DNA from: Peromyscus leucopus | Taxonomy: Eukaryota; Chordata; Mammalia; Rodentia; Cricetidae | Length of the DNA stretch: 64,000 nt | Assembly: GCF_004664715.2 (NCBI RefSeq) | Contig: NC_051067.1 | Location: 66,296,982 to 66,360,981 of the forward strand | Direction of reading: 5' to 3' | Shown here: one piece after another, positions 1 through 12,414 of the stretch | Numbering within the stretch: position 1 is the first letter of the stretch | Layout: the number at the start of each line of letters is the position of its first letter | The notes under the pieces: model-generated | Database searches by the model: none | The model's input: only the letters and a program-made list of their open reading frames with translations | Told to the model about the DNA's origin: nothing | Translations under genes and position numbers: made by a program

Positions 1-1480
1 TAGATGATTGCAGGAGAGTTGTCTTGTCATCATGCTTTGGCTTACCAACATCTCTACCTTTTCTTGTATTTGGACAACATTCAGCCAGCAGAAATCAGTG
101 TGAATCAAAAATCTACCTTTTACTACTGAAGTTCAAAATACCAAATACTGAATTTTACAGCCTCCCTTGCAGCTAGGCATTGGTCACATGCATCTTTCAT
201 CTATCAATACATAAAAATCTTGATTAGCTTTGAAAGGAACAACAACATCCAGCTTCCAGAAAGAGTACTAGATGAGTAGAACAACACATATGAAAATGTA
301 AAAACAATGAATTTATAACACACAGTTTTTCTTACTTTTCATGTGTAACTGTAGCAAATACTGCATGAAGCCACAAGCATAGAATCTTTAGGAACAGCAG
401 CCAGAAGACAAAGCCAAGCATCAAAAGAGATGCTTAGCATTGATAAGGAAAGTTATCTCCCTGTGGGAGAATACATTGATTGATAATCTCTAGTATGAAT
501 CTGTGAGTTCATTCTCTTTTTATTTATCCAGTTGCTGCTAAAATTCTTTCTGTGCTTGGAAGCACTGTCCATCTCTAGGGCTGGCAAGGAGGCTTCCCGC
601 AGATATTCACAGCATTAGCTCTTGTCACCTTTTTCTTTCAAAGACACAGAGCAAGAGAGATGGAGAGGTGTTTTTCTGGGGCTTGAACGTGTTTGTCTCT
701 GAAACAGATGCTTAGGATTATATCACACTATGCCAGCACTGGGTGCCAGATCCCAAACACCAAACATGTCCCGATGTATATGTATGTGGGACCCAGGCAC
801 TCTGGCTTAGATTTAAGGGCATCAGGGATAGGAAGACAGCTTGTCTCAGAAGCAGCCATGACAATGATGGCTCGTCCAAACTGAGGTCCTGCCACTGTGT
901 GGTCTTCCTTCTGTTTCTCTATCATCTTCTTCCTTCTCTTCTCCCAGATACCTCTACTGGATGTTTGTTTACGTAAACGGATGCTTTTCTGCTTAGACTC
1001 TACAAGTTGCTTAACCATCTTTGTACAACACAGGCGCTACAAACATGGCTAATCTGCTAAACTGTAAGGCTTAATGGCAGAATTGCATAGGCTAAAGCTT
1101 AGATCAGCTAGAAAGTTTCTTTCTTTCTCTTCTTGGTAAATAGTTGTACATATACAAAAAAAAAAAAAAAATCCAGGGAATTTTCAGTGTTTCTGTAAAA
1201 ACCCTTCATTCCATGGCTGTTTCTGTCCCACTTTGCAGTCCGTCAAAAGCCCATTCCTAGCAGACAGAAGAGCACTGTGTACTTAACATTCAAGAAGCAA
1301 AGGTTTAGAAACTTGACACCCTCTTCTTAAAGGACATTATTCCTCTAGATAAATATTCACCAGTTCAAAGTCCTTCTGAACATCCTTGGTAATTTTTAAC
1401 AATAAACTCTTGGTAAGGGAGAAGACCCTTTTTATTTCAATTCATATTGATGAATACCTTTCTGAAATGCATCAACTTTT
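1..1480. other. Unassigned, mostly unique sequence
   Basis: I see no gene, SINE or clear LTR here. An A-run near 1156-1171 is the only low-complexity feature. The short open frames on both strands around 690-1018 overlap one another and have no recognisable domain or splice context. Confidence 0.5.
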
Positions 1481-1499
1481 TTCTTAGTTTTTGTGGTTT

Positions 1500-1735
1500 T
1501 CATATGAAATGCTCCTTAAAGGTTCATGTGTTTGAATGCATGGCCCCCTGGTGAGATGCTCCTAGGTGTCACTGTGTCTTCACATCGTGGAAGGGGCAAG
1601 CTAGCATGTTGCTGCTTCTGTTATAAAAGCACTAAATCTCATAAGAGGGTTGCTTGTGGCCTAATGATATCCCAAAGTCCCTGCCAGTGTTTGCATTAAG
1701 AATTTTCAATGCTTCAACACAAATGTGTAACACAA
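1500..1735. repeat. Possible decayed MaLR-like LTR fragment
   Basis: The stretch has MaLR-like phrases (a 'tgtttgaatgcatggccccc' segment followed by a region resembling an LTR body). It is too diverged for a family name, and it could be unique sequence. Confidence 0.25.
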
Positions 1736-1759
1736 ATTGCTAAATGGTCTTTTTAATTT

Positions 1760-2285
1760 AAAAAAAAAAAAGGGAGGGAGCCAGATATTGGGGTGAATGC
1801 TAAAAGATCAGAGAAACAGAACAAGCCACAGCCAACCTCACCTTCCAACTCCTCAGCTGATCCTGTTTCCATGAATCCCCAGACTGAAAGCCTCTGAGTC
1901 TTCACCCCTTAGGGTCTCAGTTGAACTGCTGCTCAGTTCCTGTCTCCTCATAACTTATATACCGTTTTCCACCCAGCCATGTCACTTCCTGGGATTAAAG
2001 GTATGTGTGCTTTCCTAGAAAAATCATGAGATTTCAAGTGCTGGGATTAAAGGTGTGTGCCACCACTGCTTGACTCTGTTCCCAGTGTGGCCTTGAACTC
2101 ACAGAGATTCAGACAGATATCTGCCTCCCAAGTGATAGGATTAAGGGTGTGTGCCACCACTGTCTGGCCTGCATGTCTAATCTAGTGGCTGGCTCTGTCC
2201 TCTGATCCTCAGATAAGTACACATTATCAGGGTACACAATATAACATTATATTTAGGGTACACAATATATCACCACACAAATATA
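1760..2285 (-). repeat. LTR-like composite repeat carrying B1 segments
   Basis: Read on the minus strand, the unit contains B1-type segments ('cacacacctttaatcc' type) followed by a body ending in 'caccccaatatctggctccc'. I associate this arrangement with a family common in cricetid rodents. A related copy on the + strand lies at 61201-61580. Whether it is formally an LTR or a B1-bearing composite cannot be settled by eye. Confidence 0.55.
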
Positions 2286-2573
2286 TAAAGCATAAAAATT
2301 CACAAGTATCTTAATGTGAGCATGTGTATGATCATGGGATTTGTGTGTGCAAATATCACAGAAAGAGTTGTGAGTCTATAATTGTGCATGAATACTTGAG
2401 TGTGGGTTTTATTTTATTTTAACAAAATAACTGGATTTAAAGAACATAAACTTGAAGCAACAGGGATTTTTGCTTTGGATTGATGGAACATTGAATGGCA
2501 GGTGGGTGTGCAGAGGATGGGCAAGTGAGCTCAAAAGCAACCCTATTCAGTCACTTATGAGAAATTTCCCAGT

Positions 2574-2765
2574 GGGGCCGGACTGATGGCTTAGCAGTTA
2601 AGAACACTGGCTGCTTTTCCGGACCTGGTTAAATTGGCAGGAGCTTCTTGGCGGCTCACAACATCTGTAACTACAGTTGCAGGGGATCTAACACCCATGT
2701 GGTACACAGACAAACATGTAGGCAAACCACCTATACACATAAAATAATTTTAAATTATTTTAAGC
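2574..2765 (+). repeat. B2/B3 SINE
   Basis: It has the tRNA-derived head ('ggactgatggcttagcagtt'), the 'taactacagttgcaggggatc' type centre shared by B3-like elements, and an A/T-rich tail with 'acacataaaataatttt'. It is a moderately diverged copy. Confidence 0.75.
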
Positions 2766-2769
2766 AAAT

Positions 2770-3130
2770 CTTATAGTGAAGGGAGAGTATATAAATAGGG
2801 ATTCCAAAGACTGTGCACGAGAATCACAAAAAGACCAAAATGGAGGTGAAGAGCATGAAACACAGGACGAAGCAAAGGTGATTTTTGTTCATGGAAATCT
2901 TTTGCCTGAGAACAGCCTAGCCAAGAAAAAAAAAATCCAATACTTATTTCGGTGAGCCATTAAAGCCCTCACTTATTCATGGAGAGTTACATAAAATAAT
3001 TTTTCTTAAGTCAAATATACGTGAACATAATTTCAAGGAGTAAAATTGTAGAGATGTTAAAGAATGCAGTCAGTGCCTAACAAATACTACACTCCGTGAC
3101 TCTCCAAATGTGACTTTCCAAATGTATTTG
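2770..3130. other. Unassigned sequence
   Basis: This is AT-rich sequence without a recognised repeat or gene. Confidence 0.4.
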
Positions 3131-3134
3131 TGTG

Positions 3135-3135
<1 letters not shown>

Positions 3136-3182
<47 letters not shown>
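3136..3182. repeat. (TG)n microsatellite
   Basis: An uninterrupted dinucleotide tract of about 47 bp abuts the tail side of the adjacent minus-strand B4 SINE. Confidence 0.95.
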
Positions 3183-3183
<1 letters not shown>

Positions 3184-3478
3184 GTGTTGCATGTGCTTAC
3201 ATGTGCAGATGTGCATCCCTTTGCATGCCCATGTGGGAGCCAGAACAGGGATGCTCAGTATCTTGAGACAGGGTCTCTCTGTAGACTGAAAGCTTGCTAT
3301 TTTGGTTACACTTGCTGGCCAGCTGCTGCAGCTAATTGACTTCATCCTCTCCTCATGCTGGGGTTACAGGCACACATAGCCAGGCCCAATTTTTTAAGTG
3401 GATGCTTGAGGACTTGAACTTGGGTCCTTGTGTTGCAGAGCAAGCACTCTTATGCACTGAGCTATTTTCCCAGCCCCC
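3183..3478 (-). repeat. B4 SINE
   Basis: On the minus strand an ID/tRNA-like head ('ggggctgggaaaatagctca') is followed by a B1-like part with 'gagaccctgtctcaag', then a CA-rich tail. This is the usual B4 order. Confidence 0.75.
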
Positions 3479-3479
3479 A

Positions 3480-5265
3480 CATCAAACTTTAATGTTTTCC
3501 TTTTCACCAGAAAGCAGATTAAATTTTGGGTTGTTTTTTTTTTAAAAACCATTGCTCAAAAGCACACATTTTTACATTCTCTATTTTGAGTTTATTCTTT
3601 TAATGAGAGTTTGAAGATTTTCCCTTTGAGTGGCATCCTCGGTAGTCCCCACTGTGGAGTATGAATTTGTTCCATTAAGTAAAGCTTCAGTGAAGATGGC
3701 ATGCATGTACACAAATACCACCATAATTTTTAAATTAAATGTGTTGGTTTTAAAAGCTTAGGGGTTCACTTGATACCAGCATCCCCTCTGTCTAGAAATG
3801 GAGTGGTGGTGAGTCTGCTTGGGTGGGTAGAGCATCATGTCAGCCCCGTAATTCAACCAAGGCTCCTCAGTGGCTATGACATTGAATCACATCCCTTCCT
3901 GACTGAAGGGACAATGGGTCCTGCTTTCACCAGAGCTTTGTTTTATTTCCTTTCTCCTGCCCAACAGTCATGTTTTCTACTCTAACACTCACACGAAATG
4001 AAATATTTTCACAAGAGGTTTGTACTACCTGTCAAAAGGCCCAATCTGCCCCTTCTATGATGCGCTAAAATATTTGTACCTTATGAAGTGTTAATTAACA
4101 CGGCAGCTTGCAACTTTTCTTTTTTTATTTACTGAAGCTATTGGTGTTTGGTCTTGGGTTAAAAGCACAGGCTGACATAGCTCTTCTCCTTTTACACTTA
4201 CTCCATGTTCTCTGGATGCTGACAGAAATATTTTTTTATGCTGATAAATCAGGCTGTCTTGTTATCTGAAAGAGGAAAGAAGGTAGGTTAAAAAAAAAAA
4301 AGTCAGGGAAATAAACATTTCCAAGAGTCTATCCTTACCAAAGGGAAACAATAACCCTATTTCTGGGGGGTCCTTGTGAAATCTTACTGTGTAAAATACT
4401 GAAGTTGCCAGTGTTCAGAAAGCAGAAAGTAGTGTCTTTACTACTCTAATGACAAGAGTGGAAGAAGCTTGCCCTTCCTCATAAGCCCCTGATTCATCTC
4501 AACAGTTGTCTTTTCAACAATTCCTCTTTGCCTTCCTGTCTATCCCCACTGGTGAGGAACCCATCATCAGATAAGGCCTTCTGAGAACCCTGAATCTGAA
4601 CAAGAGTCTCTCAGTACAGGTATGAACACAAGGTGAGGCTTGAGCAATGAACAGACATGCAGTTGCCATGCAGCTCTGAGCAAGAGCCTATGTTTAAGCA
4701 AGGCAGGAGACTTCTATCCATCCTGCCAGTCAGGTAGAGAAATGTGGTAGCAACTCTTTCACGAGAGCATGGCTGCTTTAACACAAAGCATAGTGTATCC
4801 TGTGGGAGCAGACACAGAACACCACCAGCATCTCCACTCTGAAACTCTTGAGTCTAGAACATGCAAACAGAGGCAGAGAAAAATGTGTCAAATTTAGTGG
4901 CAAAATCTGAGACAACAACACTATTTTCAGATCCTTGATGTTAAAACCCTCTTCTTTTTAAAATAATAAAATGAATTATTTAACATCATTGTCTTTATTT
5001 ACTTAATTTAGAGAAGACAAAGCAGTACTTTCTTATATTATCCTTTTATCAATTTCATTACTATTTCACTCTGACAAAGTCACATACCTTCTTATCATGA
5101 AATGTGATTGGCTCCAGCAAGTCTCTAGTACCCATGACTGATGTCAACACATTTCCTTAGGAGAACTCAAACCTGTTCAGATGGAGGACCTGATACCCAA
5201 GGACTCTCTTGCATTCCTCAGGGATAAGAGGGATCTTAAAGGCCATGTGACAAAGTCGTCTCTGC
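3480..5265. other. Unassigned, mostly unique sequence
   Basis: No gene or confident repeat is seen. The open frame at 3770-3985 lacks any domain or splice context. Confidence 0.4.
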
Positions 5266-5269
5266 CTTA

Positions 5270-5466
5270 GTTTTTTTTTTGGGGTTTTTTTGTTTTTTTT
5301 TTTTTTTTTTTTTTTTTTTGGTTTTTTCAGACAGTGTTTTCCTGTGCAGTTTTGGAGCCTGTCCTGGATCTCCCTCTGTAGACCAGGCTGGCCTTGAACT
5401 CACAGAGATCTGCTTGCCTCTGCCTCCTGAGTGCTGGGATTAAATGTATGTGCCACCTCTGCCCGG
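5270..5466 (-). repeat. B1 SINE with long poly(T) (antisense A-tail)
   Basis: The minus-strand B1 body contains the complements of 'accaggctggccttgaactc' and 'gtgctgggattaaa'. The poly(T) at 5270-5328 is its A-tail read in antisense. Confidence 0.85.
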
Positions 5467-5491
5467 TTTTCATGTGTATTATTATTAGCTG

Positions 5492-5492
<1 letters not shown>

Positions 5493-5541
<49 letters not shown>

Positions 5542-5544
5542 TGT
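5493..5544. repeat. (TG)n microsatellite
   Basis: An alternating TG tract with one interruption near 5534 continues into the tail of a B4 fragment. Confidence 0.95.
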
Positions 5545-5668
5545 ACACACTCACACATGTGCACGCACTACAAGACTAGAGGAGGGTGACTGCTGTCCTG
5601 CCCTATGACCCTCTTACTTGCTCCCTTGAGACAGGGTCTCTCAGTGAGCCTGTAGCTAGGCTGGTGTG
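5545..5668 (-). repeat. B4 SINE fragment
   Basis: It carries the characteristic 'gagacagggtctctcagtga' segment and preceding B4 right-end sequence. The head is missing where the next repeat begins. Confidence 0.55.
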
Positions 5669-5689
5669 CTGTTTGGGGGTTGTTTCCTT

Positions 5690-6090
5690 TGTCTTTTTTC
5701 TTTTTTGTCATCTTGACACAAGATAGAGTTGAGAAGAAGGAACCTCAACTGAGAAAATGCCCAAATCAAATTGACCAGTAGGGCATTTTATTGATAGATG
5801 ATTCATGTGGAAGAGCCCATCCCACTGTGGGTGGTGCGATGCCTAGGCATGAGGCCCTGGGGTGTATAAGAAAGTAAACTGAGCAAGCCAAGAGGAGCAA
5901 GCCATTAAGCAGCATTCCTCCGTAGCTTCTGCTTCAGTTCCTTCCTCCAGGCTCCTTCCTTGAATTCAAGTCCTGACTTCCCTTCATGATAGACTTCAGG
6001 CTGAAAGGTAAAATAAACCCTTTCCTCCCCAAGTGGATGTTAGTCGTGGTTTTTAATCACAGCAACAGAAACCAGGCTATGACAGACAGT
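5690..6090 (+). repeat. MaLR-like rodent LTR repeat (copy 1)
   Basis: It starts with 'tcatcttgacacaag' and ends with an AATAAA-containing segment ('aaataaaccctttcctcccc') and 'cacagcaacagaaacc'. Related copies lie at 25905-26320 (+) and 51150-51595 (-). The 3' segment resembles MT/MTD-type MaLR LTRs. The family name is uncertain. Confidence 0.55.
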
Positions 6091-6750
6091 GATGAGCCAG
6101 CCCCAGGTCCTCCTGTCTCTGTCAGTGCTCGGCTCACAGATCTTATTTGGTGGCCACACCTGAGAATTTCAACAACCCAAGTCCCTGTGTTTGCAGGCCA
6201 GGTGCTCTCACCCACTGAATCATCTCCTTAACCCCATTAACTGATTTTAAAGACAAGTCAAATATGGGGGTAGAGTTGGGGTGAGAACAGAAAGGGGCAG
6301 GCTGAGGACAGTAAAACTGGCAGAAGCTTCATTTTTCACTTGGTTACTGGGCTTTGTAACCTATTTCCTGGGTATGTGAGATATCATTCTGTCTCATTTC
6401 AAAAACAAGAGTTTCCAATAGTCACACATGATTGACTTATTTGTATGTCTTACATTAAAAAACAAAATTTTATGAAAATCTCCAAACTATCCTCACATTA
6501 AATTACTATCTAAACACCACAATAGCCAAAAAAAAGTCTGTTTAAAGAATCTCAATCAAAATAATGTTAAAATCTCGCAATTTTCCAGCACTCCGGTTAC
6601 CTTTGGCAAGCATCTAAGCTCACTCTTGCACACACGCCCTGATTGTGAAGTGTCTTCTGACTCACCCTGCTTCTCCAAGGTCAAAACCTTTCCGTGAGAC
6701 TCCCAGCTCTTTGAGCTAAAAGCCCTGTAGTTTGCTTTTTCTCAGCAGCT

Positions 6751-6752
<2 letters not shown>
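6091..6752. other. Unassigned sequence
   Basis: A B4-like end may extend to about 6235 ('gtgctctcacccactgaatc'). The rest shows no recognised feature. Confidence 0.35.

Positions 6753-6807
<55 letters not shown>
6753..6807. repeat. Pure poly(T), 55 bp
   Basis: An uninterrupted T run is bordered by 'ctcagcagctgg' and 'aatcccagagatg'. No SINE body sits on either side, so it is an orphan homopolymer. Confidence 0.95.
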
Positions 6808-6810
<3 letters not shown>

Positions 6811-6839
6811 CCCAGAGATGTCCTTTGTCTACTGCCATG

Positions 6840-7730
6840 AGGAGAGGACCAGATACAAGGTTTTTCTTTTTCTTTTTTTTCTTAAAATCTTCCTCTGGCT
6901 CTAAAAGTGACCAGTTCTGAAACAATCAAGGAAAGTAATAGCTTGCCTTTCCAACATTCTTGTTATCAAAGCCTCCGGATTCTTCCCTACACTATTGAAG
7001 AGGAAGAAGAATTGGCTACTTGACCTCTCACTTCTTTAATGTGAGTCCACCTTACGCACTGACGGACCTCTCCCACCAGCTCCCCATTGCCTCCCTGCTT
7101 CCTCTACACATCCCCAGCTCCACACACTGTGTATGAGGAGCCTGACCTCACTGTGTCTCCAGGTTAACTCTTCTCTTGCTTCTGGTCTTTCCTACCAGAT
7201 ATTCACCCCTTGTCTAAATACTAACATATTTTTTATTGAACCCTCTGCTGTGTGTCGTACCGAGCACATTATTAGAGCTGCTGACTAGCTCTCATGGTTT
7301 TAATTGTAGCTTCAGCAAATCCCAGATTTGAACCTCAATTTAATTATAAGATTTTAAGCAAGAATTTTTCATATCTCTGAGAATCTATAAAAGATGGGTC
7401 TTACTAGTATTTATCCTACACCCACAAAGACTTGGTTATTAGAATAGGGAGTAGCACAAGATAGCCAATAAATGATAGTTATTTTTGTTACTATTATTGT
7501 CCTTATGCAGATACCATGGCATTGAAGCCATGTTGGCCAATGTAGTACAGCAATGTAAGAAGGAGAGGGGAGAATAAATTTAATAGTCAGGTAGCCACCT
7601 GATGAAATTGCACCACTCTTACAATCTCCAAAAGGAGATTTTAGACAAAAAAATTAAATCCATTTAATTTAATTAATAAACATATCTTTAAAAATGAGAC
7701 ATAATTTAAAATCATAGTCTTTAAAATACG
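6840..7730. other. Unassigned, mostly unique sequence
   Basis: No gene, SINE or LTR is recognised. Confidence 0.4.
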
Positions 7731-7734
7731 TATT

Positions 7735-7936
7735 TTTAAATGTTATGGGTATAAGTGTTTGCCTGTGTGTATGTATGTACACCAGAAGCATGTATTGCCC
7801 TCAGAGACCAGAAAAGGGCATCAAGTCCCCTGGAACCTGAGTTGTAAGCTTCCATGTTCATGCTGAGCACAGAACCCAGGTCTTCTACGCAAACAGTGCA
7901 TGCTCAACTGCTAAACTCTCTCTCCCCCCCCCCAAA
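7735..7936 (-). repeat. B3-type SINE
   Basis: On the minus strand a tRNA-derived head ends near a C-run at 7924-7933. The 'ggaacctgagttgtaagctt' centre and 'tgtttgcctgtgtgtatgta' tail match the B3 layout. Confidence 0.7.
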
Positions 7937-8079
7937 GATGACCTTTCCTTTGACACCAGTGGAGACAACTTAGGGCCAGTGTCTAGTTCACTCGTTTATG
8001 GGTTATCTACAAACAGCTGCTTAGAGTCAAGTGTTTTTGCTGAAACAAGACAATATTTTACCACTTAAACTTTTTGAAG

Positions 8080-8610
8080 TGTGCAGTTCAGTGGCATTCA
8101 GAGCATTTGTGTTGCTGAACAGCTATCACCATTGTCCATCTGTCTGAGTTTCTCACTGTCCAAACTGAAACTCTGTGCCCAGTACATAATTCTTCCTCCC
8201 CTGTTCCTTTTCTCCTATCACCTGGCACCACCATCCTACCTTCTGACCCTATGAATTTAACTATTCCAAGTAAATCATACATGTAAAATAGGACATCTGT
8301 CTTTGTTGAGTCCAGTTTATTTCAACAAACAATATTTAACAATATTTGAACAATATTTTCATGGCTCAAGGTTTAATCTAAGGGTAAATAATATTCCACT
8401 ATATGTACATCCGCTGTGTGTACATAGCTGTTTGCTTTCTACTGTGTGCACATAGTGGTTTGCTATCCACTGTATGTACATCGCAGTTCACTTATCTGAC
8501 CAATTAACAGTGGACAGTTCAGTTACTGTTTTCTTTTGGAAATTGTGAATAATGACATTATGAGTACAGATGTATAAAGGAGAGAAATTGCCAAATCATA
8601 TGGTGATTTG
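8080..8610. repeat. Old LINE-1-derived segment
   Basis: It reads like old mammalian L1 sequence: a 'gtgcagttcagtggcattca' start, a 'gaataatattccact'-like centre (aataatattccactatatgt) and a 'attgccaaatcatatggtga' end. It contains a local tandem expansion at about 8396-8492. Confidence 0.6.
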
Positions 8611-8624
8611 CTTCTTTCCTTTCT

Positions 8625-8760
8625 TTTTTGAGGAACCTTTTCATAGCAGGGAGGGCTTTGATTTTCTGAGGCAGCCCTAGCTTACCTCAAAGTCCCTGTG
8701 ATTCTCCCTGCCTCAGCCTCCTAAGTGCTGGGATTACAAGCATGATTGACATGCCTGGCT
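8625..8760 (-). repeat. Old B1 SINE
   Basis: The minus-strand B1 right end is recognisable from 'cctaagtgctgggattacaa'. The left part is diverged. Confidence 0.6.
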
Positions 8761-8764
8761 GTGC

Positions 8765-10160
8765 CAAAATATCTTTTAAGACAAACTGGTCACTAAGCCT
8801 TAACAAAGACTGTATAATTACCAATGGATCTTTTGCTCAGTAAAAGTTTCACTCAACTGGAAGATTATATGTTTTCAATTTAATTTTTAATAGTCAAGAT
8901 AATTTTAATTTATTTTCACTTTATTGCATTACTACAATTATTATTCTTTGAAGTGCTGGTGACTGAATTCAGGACCCTACACACAAGTCTTGCTTCATTA
9001 TTAAAAAGGAAGATAAACTATGTTGAATAGTTACTTCGGAAGGGGGTTGTATAAAGGATAGAAATTTAACAGGAAAATTACACACTGAGAATTTGGGTCT
9101 GGTTCTTTTATGCACTGGTCTCTAGTACCTTTCCTGGAAATGATAGAAATAGTTCACCACATTATGATCAAATTTGAAACTAAGAGCTGCTCAAGACCCC
9201 TGTAAATGCTAACTTTTAATTAACAATTAACCCTGATAGTCATAGCATGTAAAGCATTGACATCATGGGTTGTGCTTCCCATTGTTACTGACCTGATGCT
9301 TTTCTGGATTACTCTGGGCTGTGTTCTCTAGAGTGTTTCTATAAACTGTTCATGTACATAATTAAAACAATTAACTAGGACTGTGAAAAACCTGGGTATT
9401 TTTTTTGCATTTTAACGCAAATAGCAAGAGGCTATGAAGGTCTGGGTTTGATTTCATTCTATCTCTGCCAATTTAGCATGTCTGAGTACAGGTACTATTG
9501 AAATCCAAAGATCCTGTGAGAACAAAAAGCAAACTCTATAGAACTGAGAGTATGTTTGAACTAAATCCTTAACTGGGAGGTTGATTTAGAAACCTTTGGT
9601 CCCTTAATAATGTGATTTTCAACTTTGGTATTTCATCATAGGCATTGTTACCCCAGGATTCAAAAATATCCCCAAACTAAGTGTCCCCAGAAATAGTGAA
9701 GTGGAGCATAAGCCTGATGCTAGAGTATCATTTTTGTCTGTTAAATATCACAACACTTCCTTTTCAGTTATTCTTGTTTTGTTATATACAGAATATACAT
9801 TCTGAGGTCAACAACAGTTATTTTTTTTTTTTTTTGACATTTAAAAGAAGATTTAGGGCATCTTCTGTGACATAGCATCTTCTATATATGACAGGGAAGT
9901 TGTTCCCATGACATCTCAATAATACGGCTGCCTAAACAAGACCTGAAAATGATAATACCAACTGACAGGGCAATGTGGGTGGGAAGGGATCTCACAAGGC
10001 CCCACCCTTAGTTGAAGAGTGCCAGACAACTAGTAGCTGCTGGGAGAAGAACTGACCTTTTCCACGGAGGAGCTTCCCCAATAAGTGATAGAACCTAAGT
10101 GGTCAGCCCTAAACACATACACATATGAGTGACACTAAATGAACTCAGCAGGTTGTATTT
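8765..10160. other. Unassigned sequence
   Basis: This is AT-rich sequence with no recognised gene or repeat apart from a T-run near 9821-9835. Confidence 0.4.
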
Positions 10161-10167
10161 ATAAATT

Positions 10168-10232
<65 letters not shown>

Positions 10233-10266
10233 AAGAGACAGAGACAGAGACAGAGAGAGACAGAGA
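10168..10266. repeat. Compound (TG)n(GA)n microsatellite
   Basis: A TG tract to about 10190 passes directly into a GA/GACA-rich tract. The arginine/glutamate-rich and Cys-Val open frames across it are products of the repeat. Confidence 0.95.
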
Positions 10267-10269
10267 ATA

Positions 10270-11330
10270 GTAATTAAAGATTCAGAAGCCATGAATTTGA
10301 GAAGGAAAGGGGAGGACATGTGCTGGTGGCCATGCCAAAGGAGCAGCAGGTGGCAGCTGACTTCAGAGAATTGGTCCACCAGCATGCAAGGCACTGATGA
10401 GTGAATCTTAGATAGGCAAGGCCCAAGGTCTTCGGTCCCAGAATGTCTCTTGTTACTGCTATGACTTTACGTGTTTGCTCCTGCCATTTTTCTTTAGTAT
10501 CTGGTATGATGTGAATGGGCATGGGGAGATTCCCTACTGCCTTTAATGTAGTGTGATTATCTCATGGAAATGTCCCATTCTACTGGGCATTTTTACCTGT
10601 GGATTACTATGAAGATGATTTCCTCCTGTTTAACTAAAGCAACGATTTTATACAATAATAGTGTTAGCTTAAATAGAATTTTGATGACTGAGGGTCTTTA
10701 ATAAATATAGTAAGGGACTATGATAGAGGTTAATTAACTTAGTGGGAAAACTAATATCGGTAAAAGCAAGATATGGTATTTCTCCCATCCCTGATAAAGC
10801 AGGGGCTGCAGAGGATAGATAATAAGAACAAGGAAATGTCACACAGCTCGTTTCTCTTGAGGAACTGTATAGACTATGGCATAGGTTAATGATTAAGAAA
10901 AACAATTGTGTCCCAGAAGCTAAATTAGCTCAAGTTCTGTTAATCTTAATGTTGAGAGGCATGTTTACAGATTTCAATGTGCATCATAGCTAAAACAAAG
11001 CTTTAAATAGTTAATTAAGGTTAGGTTAAAATGTTTTTATTAATAGCTCTGAGGCAAAGAATCTTGGAAAACAACATAAAGGCATCCTCTTAGTAGTTGA
11101 GCAAGGAGCTCGTCGAGTTCAGGGAGCAGGAACAATGACAGCCTGGCTACTTCTGGCTTATACACCTTTCTTGCTAGGATGGGTTGGTGATCAAGGGTGA
11201 TGACTAATTCTTTGTACCCATTTCTGCCCTCAGCTTTCTAATATAAAAAAATAAATAAAAGCTGTTGATGAGTGGGTATGCACCCTGAGGATTTAAAGTG
11301 GGGCTGACTGTTTTTCACATATAAAAGTTT
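10270..11330. other. Unassigned; part may be endogenous-retrovirus-derived
   Basis: There is no intact reading frame. Several phrases near 11,100-11,330 resemble retroviral 3' sequence seen in rodent genomes, but I cannot place them with confidence. Confidence 0.3.
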
Positions 11331-11338
11331 AAATTTGT

Positions 11339-11860
11339 GATTCTTTTAAGATTTCTTATAAGATTACCTTACAAGATAAATATAAAACGATCGGTCCTTT
11401 CTTTGTAACTGCAAAATACAGCCTGCCAGTAAAAGAACTGGCTAAGGAAAACATCTTACTTGCTTACACTTTGTTAATCTATAACAAGTTGCTTGGATAG
11501 GAACCTACGTGGGTTCTTGGGACAAGTTGTTTTCCACCTGTAATACGTAAAATGTTTAATCATGTAAGGGATATGGAAAACATGTTTTTTTTTACTTGTA
11601 TTTATTGTGATCATTTACTTAAAAATAGATTGTAACCACATTGTAATTTTAATACTGCTTGAAAGATTTTGCTGAGATATATAAGCTGTAAGGGAAAAAA
11701 TAAAGTTAGTTAGAAGGAAAACATCAAGAGAGACAAAAGGAAAACATTGGGGTAGAAAGACAGAACAGAAAAGGAATACAGTAGAACAAGCAACAGTGAG
11801 AATACTAAAATGAAGAACTTAAGCCTTGGCCCTCAGAAAAGTCCTCATGTGTCTGTCTGT
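11339..11860 (+). repeat. Possible ERV LTR
   Basis: It contains a TATA-like 'gagatatataagctg' about 20 bp before 'aaaataaagttagttag', then a purine-rich stretch. That spacing fits an LTR U3-R boundary and polyadenylation region. The ends are not defined. Confidence 0.35.
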
Positions 11861-12232
11861 CTGTCTAGTTGTTTGCCTGCTCTGCATCTCCTTTTCAGTT
11901 TCTCTGACTTGATGAAGGCTTGCCATTCATCAGCATCCTAGGTGAGACCCTGACATGTCAGAGATGTGTGTGTATGTGTTTGTGTGTGTGTGTATTTCCC
12001 TTTTTCGCAGGCCCCAGAGAGTTAAGCTTTACTCCCTCAGATAGAGTAGTCAAGTTGAGTGATTAGTTCACAGACTCCATGGCTCTTCTCCAATCCCTGA
12101 GCTGCTAGAAGCTGGCCCTCACAGCAGCCATAGACAAGAGAGAAGTTGTAGGAAGGGGGGGAAATAATGTAAATACAAACTGTAATATGAAATTGTAATA
12201 AATAAATATTTTGTTACTTTTAATTACATGTA

Positions 12233-12412
12233 TATGTCTAGGTTTGGGTCTGTGAATGTGAGTGTAGTTGCCTGAGGAAGCCAGAGAAAGGTGCTGGATC
12301 CTTTGGAACTGGAGTTACATGGTGTTGTGAGTTTTCCAACATGGGTGCTAGAAGCTGAACTGGGGTTCTCTGCAAGAACAACAGGGGAGCCATCTCTTCA
12401 GCCCCTATTTTA
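12233..12412 (-). repeat. B3-type SINE
   Basis: The minus-strand head complement 'ggagccatctcttcagcccc' sits at the right end, with 'ggaactggagttacatggtg' in the centre. Confidence 0.75.
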
Positions 12413-12414
12413 TT

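Noticed and set aside
10095..10404. Ser-Leu, Arg-Glu and Cys-Val repeat proteins on both strands
   Set aside because: They are translations of the TG/GA microsatellite. The same applies to frames at 3070-3339, 20149-20465, 31509-31874 and 39651-40303.
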